Below, piece after piece: positions 6,607-10,566 of a stretch of 10,566 nt of DNA (the stretch's first letter is position 1; every line of letters begins with the position of its first letter). This stretch comes from Actinomycetota bacterium (GTDB lineage Bacteria; Actinomycetota; Acidimicrobiia; Spongiisociales; UBA11373), in assembly GCA_003486285.1 (NCBI GenBank), contig DNGH01000206.1, positions 1-10,566 of the forward strand, in the 5' to 3' direction. Both the position numbers and the translations under genes were made by a program. Under the pieces are notes generated by a model. It ran no database searches. It worked only from the letters and a program-made list of their open reading frames with translations, and was not told the DNA's origin.

Positions 6607-7854
6607 TTGGACTACGACATCGCCGATCCGTCGCTCGCCCCCCAGGGCCAATTGCGGGTGGAGTGGGCTCGCAGCCGGATGCCGGTGCTCGCCTCGATCC
6701 GTGAGCGCTTCGAGCGGGACCGTCCCCTCGCCGGGATCCGGGTCGGGGCGTGCCTCCACGTCACCGCCGAGACCGCCAACCTGATGTCGACCCTCCGGGC
6801 CGGTGGTGCCGACGTCGCGCTGTGCGCGTCGAATCCGCTGTCGACCCAGGACGATGTCGCCGCGGCCCTGGTCGCCTCGGGGATTCCGGTGTTTGCGATA
6901 CGGGCCGAGGGTGCCGATTCCTACTACCGGCACATCCGCCAGGTACTCGACCTCGAACCGCAGATCACCATGGACGATGGCGCCGACCTGGTCACGACGC
7001 TGCTCAAGGAGCGCCCGGAGCATCGTCCCTTCGGCTCCACCGAGGAGACCACCACCGGCGTCATCCGTTTGCGCGCCATGGCCGCAGATGGGGTCTTGCG
7101 CTTTCCGGTGGTGGCGGTGAACGACTCGGCCACCAAGCACCTGTTCGACAACCACCACGGCACCGGGCAGTCGGCGCTCGACGGGATCCTCCGCGCCACC
7201 AACCTCCTGTTCGCCGGAAAGACGGTCGTGGTCATCGGCTACGGGCACTGCGGGTCGGGGGTGGCGGCGCGGGCCGATGGCCTCGGTGCCCGTGTGGTCG
7301 TCGTCGAGGTAGACCCGGTGCGTGCCCTCGAGGCGGCGATGGAGGGCTTCGCCGCGATGAGCATGGCCCAGGCGGCCCGCGTGGGCGAGGTGTTCATCAC
7401 GACCACCGGGAACATCCACGTGATCCGGGACGAGCACTTCGATGTCATGAAGGACGGGGCGATCCTGGCCAATGCCGGGCACTTCGACGTCGAGATCGAC
7501 CTGCCCGCCCTAGAGGCTCGTTCGACCGGCAAGCGGCGGCTGCGACACGAACTGGACGAGTACCTGATGACGGACGGCCGCCGCATCCACGTCGTCGGTG
7601 AGGGCCGCCTGGTGAATCTCGCCGCCGCCGAGGGCCACCCTGCCGAGGTCATGGACATGTCGTTCGCCAATCAGGCCCTCGCCGCCGAATGGCTGGCGGG
7701 CGAAGGCAAGTCGCTGGCGCCCGGCGTGCACCGCTTGCCGGAGCACCTCGACGACACCGTGGCCGCGATCGCGCTGGCCCGCCTCGGAGGCGCCCTGGAC
7801 GAACTCACCGACGAACAGGCGCGTTACCTGGGCAGCTGGGAGATGGGGACTTAA
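6607..7854 (+). CDS. ahcY: Adenosylhomocysteinase (short, archaeal/Thermotoga type)
   Basis: A 415-aa S-adenosylhomocysteine hydrolase, a cytosolic NAD-dependent enzyme splitting SAH into adenosine and homocysteine and so relieving methyltransferase inhibition. Visible: HVTAETANL (51-59), CASNPLSTQDDVAAAL (73-88), acidic substrate motif MDDGADL (122-128), EETTTGV (146-152), NDSATKHLFDN (172-182, with K177 and D181), GTGQSALDGI (185-194), the NAD-binding GYGHCGSG (211-218), and NAGHFDVEID in the C-terminal part. The forms SNPLSTQDD, GTGQS and a YLxSW..GT ending, with no 40-aa insertion and no KPDHYRY tail, place it with the short SAHH subfamily of archaea and Thermotoga rather than the long (about 490-aa) mycobacterial type. 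Some archaeal members prefer S-inosylhomocysteine, so substrate is open. The TTG start is supported by AAAGGA. The gene stands alone between two repeat tracts. Confidence 0.92.
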   Translation: MDYDIADPSLAPQGQLRVEWARSRMPVLASIRERFERDRPLAGIRVGACLHVTAETANLMSTLRAGGADVALCASNPLSTQDDVAAALVASGIPVFAIRAEGADSYYRHIRQVLDLEPQITMDDGADLVTTLLKERPEHRPFGSTEETTTGVIRLRAMAADGVLRFPVVAVNDSATKHLFDNHHGTGQSALDGILRATNLLFAGKTVVVIGYGHCGSGVAARADGLGARVVVVEVDPVRALEAAMEGFAAMSMAQAARVGEVFITTTGNIHVIRDEHFDVMKDGAILANAGHFDVEIDLPALEARSTGKRRLRHELDEYLMTDGRRIHVVGEGRLVNLAAAEGHPAEVMDMSFANQALAAEWLAGEGKSLAPGVHRLPEHLDDTVAAIALARLGGALDELTDEQARYLGSWEMGT

Positions 7855-7856
7855 GA

Positions 7857-7964
7857 AGTCTCCAGTCTCCAGTCACCAGTCTCCAGCCGGGTCCCCAGTC
7901 ACCAGTCCCCAGTCACCAGCCCAGTCTCCAGTCCCCAGTCTCCAGTCACCCGGCACTCGGCACC
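7857..7964. repeat. AGTCNCC heptamer repeat tract (tract 3)
   Basis: Eleven copies of AGTCNCC (N = T, A or C) occur at 7857, 7864, 7871, 7878, 7897, 7904, 7911, 7923, 7930, 7937 and 7944, with two phase slips at 7885-7896 and 7918-7922. They are followed by CGGCACT and CGGCACC up to 7964. The tract occupies essentially the whole gap between the convergent ahcY and FtsH-like genes, starting 2 nt after one stop and ending 1 nt before the other. The word ACCCGGC (7948-7954) is shared with the other tracts. AGTCCCC is a rotation of CCCCAGT, which as I recall is a heptanucleotide of cyanobacterial STRR repeats. Confidence 0.88.
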
Positions 7965-7965
7965 C

Positions 7966-9738
7966 TCAATGCGTGATATCCACCAGCGGTCCCCGCGCCG
8001 CTTCGGCTGCTTCCAGCACCTCCGCGATCTCCCGGGTCACCAGTTCCTCGCGGGTGAGCAGGGCATCGCACAGGGCCGCCACCAGATGTCGGTTGTCACG
8101 CAGCAGTGCGGTGACCACGACCTTCTGCTCGTCGAGGAGGCGCTCCACGGCGTCGCGGGCGCGACCGTCGCCCAGCACCTGGGCCGCCAGATTGCCCCCC
8201 ACCAGGCCGGGGTCGACGGTGCGAAACGACACGAGTGACCCACCGAGCCCGAGCGAGCCGACCATCTCCACGGCGACCCCGGTGGCCGCCGCCAGATCCC
8301 CGGCCGGCCCGGTGCCCGACTCTCCGAAGAACAACTCCTCGGCGACCATGCCGCCGAGGGCGATCTGGACGAGGGCCAAGGACTCGCTGCGGCGGCGCGT
8401 GTAGCGCTCCTCGGTCTCGCTGTGGGCGAGCAATCCGAGGGCATCCTTGCGCTTGACGATCGACAGCAGTTCCATCTTGCGGCCCTTGCCCACGAGATGG
8501 GCGACCACGGCGTGGCCCGACTCGTGCACCGCGATCGATTCGCGCTCCGCCGGCGTGTACTCGGTGGGCTCGGCGAGGCCGATCTCGATGTCCATGCGGG
8601 CGCGGCGCAGGTCGTCGACCCGGAGGGCCGAGCGCCCGTCCCTGATGGCGAACAGCAGTGCCTCGTCGAAGAGGCGCTCTAGCGATGCCGGGCTGTAGCC
8701 CATCGTCGTTGCGGCGAGGTCGTCGCGGGCCACCTCGTCCATCGTGGCGTCGTGGGCCTTGCCCTCGAGGAAGAAGTCGATCAGGTCGCGGCGCTCGTGC
8801 CGGGAGGGGAGTCCGAAGTGGAGCACCCGATCGAATCGCCCCGGCCGGAGCAGCGCAGGGTCGAGTGAGTCGGCGCGGTTGGTGGCCCCGATCAGCAACA
8901 CATTGGCGAACGCAGGCTTCCGGGTCTTGAAGTGCAGGTGCGGGGGCAGGAGCTTGTTGGCCGAGCGGCGCAGGGCGTTGACAAAGCGCAACGGCCGGGT
9001 CGGTTCGTCGAAGCTCTGCATCTGCACGAGCAGTTCGTTGACGACCCCGCCCACGCCCTCGGACACCGCGGAGCGGTCGACGGCGGTGGACCCCACCGCC
9101 CGGGTCAACCCGCCGCGGCGCATCCCGATGGCATCGAACTCCTCGATGAACCCGATCGCACCGCCTTCCTGGCGGGCGACCTTGCGCAGGCGGCGGAAGT
9201 AGGACCGGATCTTGCGGGCGGTGGCCCCGTACCACATGCTCTGAAAGGCGGTCGACGAGACGAAGAGGAACGGAACTCCCGCCTCCTTGGCGAGGGCCTT
9301 GGCGGTGTGGGTCTTGCCGGTGCCGGGAGGGCCTTCGAAGAGGATGCCGCGCCGCGGTGAGCCACCCATCTGGTCGCGGAAGTGGCGGTGGTTGAGGAAC
9401 ACCTGGAGGGTGTGCTTGACCTCGCCCAGCACCGGTCCGAGACCGCGCACCTGGTCGAAGCCCACATCGATCTGCTCGGGGAGATACACCACCTCGGGGG
9501 AGCGGCCGTTGCCGAGCATCGGGATGAGCAGCGCCGCGCCGATGAGCACCACGATGGCCACGCCGGGCAGCCACATCACCGCGTCCGGTCCGAGCTGCGG
9601 CAGGCCCGGGGAGACCGGATTCCCGTCGAGGAGGCGCACCCACATCCACGCGGTGAGCGGGAAGAGCACCCAGGCGATCTTGCGCAGCCGTCGCAGCCGC
9701 TGGTGTTCCCGGGTCACGTGGACGTCGACCGGTGGCAT
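7966..9738 (-). CDS. FtsH-like membrane AAA ATPase / M41 zinc metalloprotease
   Basis: A 590-aa FtsH-type protein: two N-terminal TM segments (about 21-37 and 54-74) with only a short external loop (about 15-20 aa against about 70 in E. coli FtsH), an AAA domain, then a peptidase M41 domain. Seen: Walker A GPPGTGKT (136-143), a pore-loop region SMWYGA (167-172) where FtsH has MFVG, Walker B IGFIEEFDAIG (195-205), and the second region of homology GATNRADSLDPALLRPGRFDR (284-304) with Arg fingers R298/R301. The zinc site is HESGH (405-409, E406 catalytic), and D481 in GPAGDLAAAT is the likely third ligand. It should therefore be an active ATP-driven membrane protease for quality control. Odd points are the Walker B EE in place of DE and an insertion of about 25-30 aa (243-278) before the SRH. 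The ATG at 9738 has a GGGAG Shine-Dalgarno. The frame extends to 10128, but the extra residues have no family character. Confidence 0.9.
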   Translation of the reverse strand: MPPVDVHVTREHQRLRRLRKIAWVLFPLTAWMWVRLLDGNPVSPGLPQLGPDAVMWLPGVAIVVLIGAALLIPMLGNGRSPEVVYLPEQIDVGFDQVRGLGPVLGEVKHTLQVFLNHRHFRDQMGGSPRRGILFEGPPGTGKTHTAKALAKEAGVPFLFVSSTAFQSMWYGATARKIRSYFRRLRKVARQEGGAIGFIEEFDAIGMRRGGLTRAVGSTAVDRSAVSEGVGGVVNELLVQMQSFDEPTRPLRFVNALRRSANKLLPPHLHFKTRKPAFANVLLIGATNRADSLDPALLRPGRFDRVLHFGLPSRHERRDLIDFFLEGKAHDATMDEVARDDLAATTMGYSPASLERLFDEALLFAIRDGRSALRVDDLRRARMDIEIGLAEPTEYTPAERESIAVHESGHAVVAHLVGKGRKMELLSIVKRKDALGLLAHSETEERYTRRRSESLALVQIALGGMVAEELFFGESGTGPAGDLAAATGVAVEMVGSLGLGGSLVSFRTVDPGLVGGNLAAQVLGDGRARDAVERLLDEQKVVVTALLRDNRHLVAALCDALLTREELVTREIAEVLEAAEAARGPLVDITH

Positions 9739-9772
9739 GGCGGCTCCCTCTGTCGCTCCCAGTGGAGGGGCC

Positions 9773-9793
9773 ACTCTACGCCACGGTGAGTGG
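9773..9793 (-). promoter_or_regulatory. Putative promoter of the FtsH-like gene with overlapping inverted repeat
   Basis: On the minus strand TAGAGT (9778-9773) is a TANNNT -10. It would give a leader of roughly 30 nt with the GGGAG Shine-Dalgarno. An inverted repeat, CCACTC (9771-9776) and GAGTGG (9788-9793), brackets it, and a third copy of the half-site, AGTGG (9761-9765), lies further into the leader. The arrangement could be an operator over the -10, or could be chance in GC-rich DNA. Confidence 0.3.
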
Positions 9794-9841
9794 CGGCTCA
9801 GCGCGACGGGTGGTCGGACTTGAGTCATTGTTCCCGGCGGA

Positions 9842-9857
9842 CGCGCACTAGTGCGCG
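9842..9857. promoter_or_regulatory. Perfect 16-bp palindrome between the FtsH-like and ComF-like genes
   Basis: CGCGCACTAGTGCGCG is its own reverse complement over all 16 bases, in the 166-bp divergent spacer. It ends 47 nt before the ATG of the ComF-like gene and 34 nt before that gene's putative -10 element, a position suited to a dimeric regulator. I do not recognise the site. Confidence 0.45.
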
Positions 9858-9891
9858 GGGAGGCACCGGCCGCCGTGTCGCCGCCGGTCGG

Positions 9892-9897
9892 TACCTT
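9892..9897 (+). promoter_or_regulatory. Putative -10 element of the ComF-like gene
   Basis: TACCTT fits TANNNT and ends 7 nt before the ATG at 9905, the spacing of a leaderless transcript. There is no Shine-Dalgarno in the 7-nt gap. No clear -35 hexamer was found. Confidence 0.4.
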
Positions 9898-9904
9898 GCG
9901 CGCC

Positions 9905-10444
9905 ATGTGGTGCCTGGGTTGCGGTGCGGTCCGTTCGCACCCGGTGTGCTCCGGGTGTGCGGCACGGCTGCGTCCGGCGCCGGTGCGCTGGATCCGCGGC
10001 GTCCTGATCCGGTCGGCCTTCGTCCACGAGGACCCGGCCCGGGCCATGGTGCATCGCCTCAAGTACCGGGCGGCCCCACCGGGGAGGCTCGGGGGGCTCC
10101 TGGCGCCGTTGATCCCCGACGACACCACGTCCCTGGTACCGGTGCCGCGAGTGTGGTTGCGGCGGTGGCGCTATGGGGTCGACCCGGCACTCGAACTGGC
10201 GCGATCCCTGGGACGGGTCACCGGACTGCCGGTCGTCGAAGCGCTGGTGGCCCCGGTGTGGGTGCATCGCCGGGCCGGACCTTCCGGCCAGGCTCGCGGC
10301 CTGCCTCGCTTCTCCCGGCGCACGGCGGTGCCGCCGGGGGCGATCCTGATCGACGACGTGGTGACCACCGGCGCCACCCTGGTGGCCGCGGCTGCGGTCA
10401 CCAGCATCACGACGGCCGTGACCCTGACCGCGGCCGTGCGGTGA
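9905..10444 (+). CDS. ComF-family phosphoribosyltransferase-like protein
   Basis: A 179-aa ComF-type protein. It opens with a zinc-ribbon-like CLGC (3-6) and CSGC (15-18), followed by a segment around HRLKY (50-54), then VPVPRVWLRRWRYGVDPALELA (78-99), the family's 'VPVP..RxRG-Nqa..LA' block in altered form, a Q in SGQARGL (127-133), and the PRPP-binding loop ILIDDVVTTGATL (147-159). ComF proteins act in DNA uptake in some bacteria, but many actinobacterial members are uncharacterised, so competence should not be assumed. I took the ATG at 9905 rather than the GTG at 9851 because the Cys motif begins at once, a TACCTT -10 lies 7 nt upstream, and the GTG sits inside a 16-bp palindrome. It is slightly short for the family, and the usual RGFNQ is RYGVD. 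Heptamer repeats start on its last codon and include the stop. Confidence 0.85.
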   Translation: MWCLGCGAVRSHPVCSGCAARLRPAPVRWIRGVLIRSAFVHEDPARAMVHRLKYRAAPPGRLGGLLAPLIPDDTTSLVPVPRVWLRRWRYGVDPALELARSLGRVTGLPVVEALVAPVWVHRRAGPSGQARGLPRFSRRTAVPPGAILIDDVVTTGATLVAAAAVTSITTAVTLTAAVR

Positions 10445-10544
10445 GCCGTGAGCCGTGAGCCGTGAGCCGTGAGCCTCCAATTCTGGCTGACCGCTGACCG
10501 CTGACCGCTTCTTCTCCGGCCCCCGGCACCCGGCCCCCGGCCCC
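10441..10544. repeat. 7-bp-unit repeat tract (tract 4)
   Basis: Five perfect tandem GTGAGCC units (10441-10475), the first supplying the TGA stop of the ComF-like gene, are followed by an 11-nt irregular stretch. Three perfect CTGACCG units (10487-10507), a 12-nt irregular stretch, and CCCCCGG, CACCCGG, CCCCCGG (10520-10540) complete the tract. ACCCGGC (10528-10534) is shared with the other three tracts. It lies between the ComF-like gene and a probable minus-strand gene end, with no ORF of its own. Confidence 0.87.
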
Positions 10545-10566
10545 TACAGCTCGTACCAGCCCACCA
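10544..10566 (-). CDS. Possible 3' end of a minus-strand gene (partial)
   Basis: Read on the minus strand, the last bases give VGWYEL followed by TAG (10546-10544). The composition changes from repeat to non-repeat exactly at this stop, as it does at the other convergent gene end (7966), which suggests a real gene running in from beyond the window. Six residues are too few to name it. Confidence 0.3.

Noticed and set aside
7857..7964. CRISPR array
   Set aside because: The units are only 7 nt and directly abutting, there are no unique spacers of 25-40 nt, and no cas genes are present.
8096..9649. A 517-codon second minus-strand frame within the FtsH-like gene
   Set aside because: It is an out-of-frame, Arg/Pro-rich translation; the AAA and M41 motifs are all in the other frame.
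9739..10128. N-terminal extension of the FtsH-like frame
   Set aside because: The extra 130 residues are Arg/Ser/Thr/Pro-rich, lie antisense to the ComF-like gene, and precede an ATG with a Shine-Dalgarno next to the first TM segment.

Overview
The window is high-GC DNA with the coding style of an actinobacterium. Its gene content points to a deep-branching group of the Acidimicrobiia type, but that placement is inference. The evidence is: a DUF3499-type small protein (an actinobacterial family) near a phosphomannomutase, a Trm112-like protein and a two-function PGI/PMI isomerase, followed by S-adenosylhomocysteine hydrolase. This resembles the manB to sahH neighbourhood known from mycobacteria. 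GTG and TTG starts are used. Several genes have a TANNNT -10 element 6-8 nt before the start codon and no Shine-Dalgarno, which suggests leaderless transcripts.

Layout. 1-63: a perfect 7-bp-periodic repeat tract. 100-848 (+): three small genes (DUF3499-like; a Cys-rich DUF6788-like protein; a 66-aa zinc ribbon). 948-3110 (+): a 720-aa polytopic membrane protein resembling the '6-pyruvoyl-tetrahydropterin synthase-related' (PTPS_related/GT-C-like) family. 3115-3828 (-): a family-2 glycosyltransferase, tail to tail with the membrane protein. 3919-6408 (+): a tight operon of phosphomannomutase/phosphoglucomutase, Trm112-like protein and PGI/PMI, with overlapping genes. 6408-6575: a long heptamer tract. 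6607-7854 (+): a short, archaeal/Thermotoga-type adenosylhomocysteinase with a TTG start. 7857-7964: a third heptamer tract. 7966-9738 (-): a divergent membrane-anchored FtsH-like AAA protease. 9905-10444 (+): a ComF-type phosphoribosyltransferase-like protein. 10441-10544: a fourth heptamer tract. 10544-10566 (-): probably the last codons of another gene.

How the genes fit together. PGI/PMI and phosphomannomutase link fructose-6-P to mannose-6-P and mannose-1-P, and so to GDP-mannose. The neighbouring glycosyltransferase and the large membrane protein are plausible users of nucleotide- or polyprenyl-linked sugars in envelope glycan assembly (inference). SAH hydrolase recycles the methylation by-product SAH. 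The FtsH-like protease would handle membrane protein quality control.

The least explained signal is the set of four intergenic tracts. All are built on a 7-nt period, each uses different heptamer words, and all four contain the same ACCCGGC word. One runs about 168 bp in strict phase and ends in the reverse complement of the unit it began with. No mobile element, CRISPR array, rRNA or tRNA was seen.
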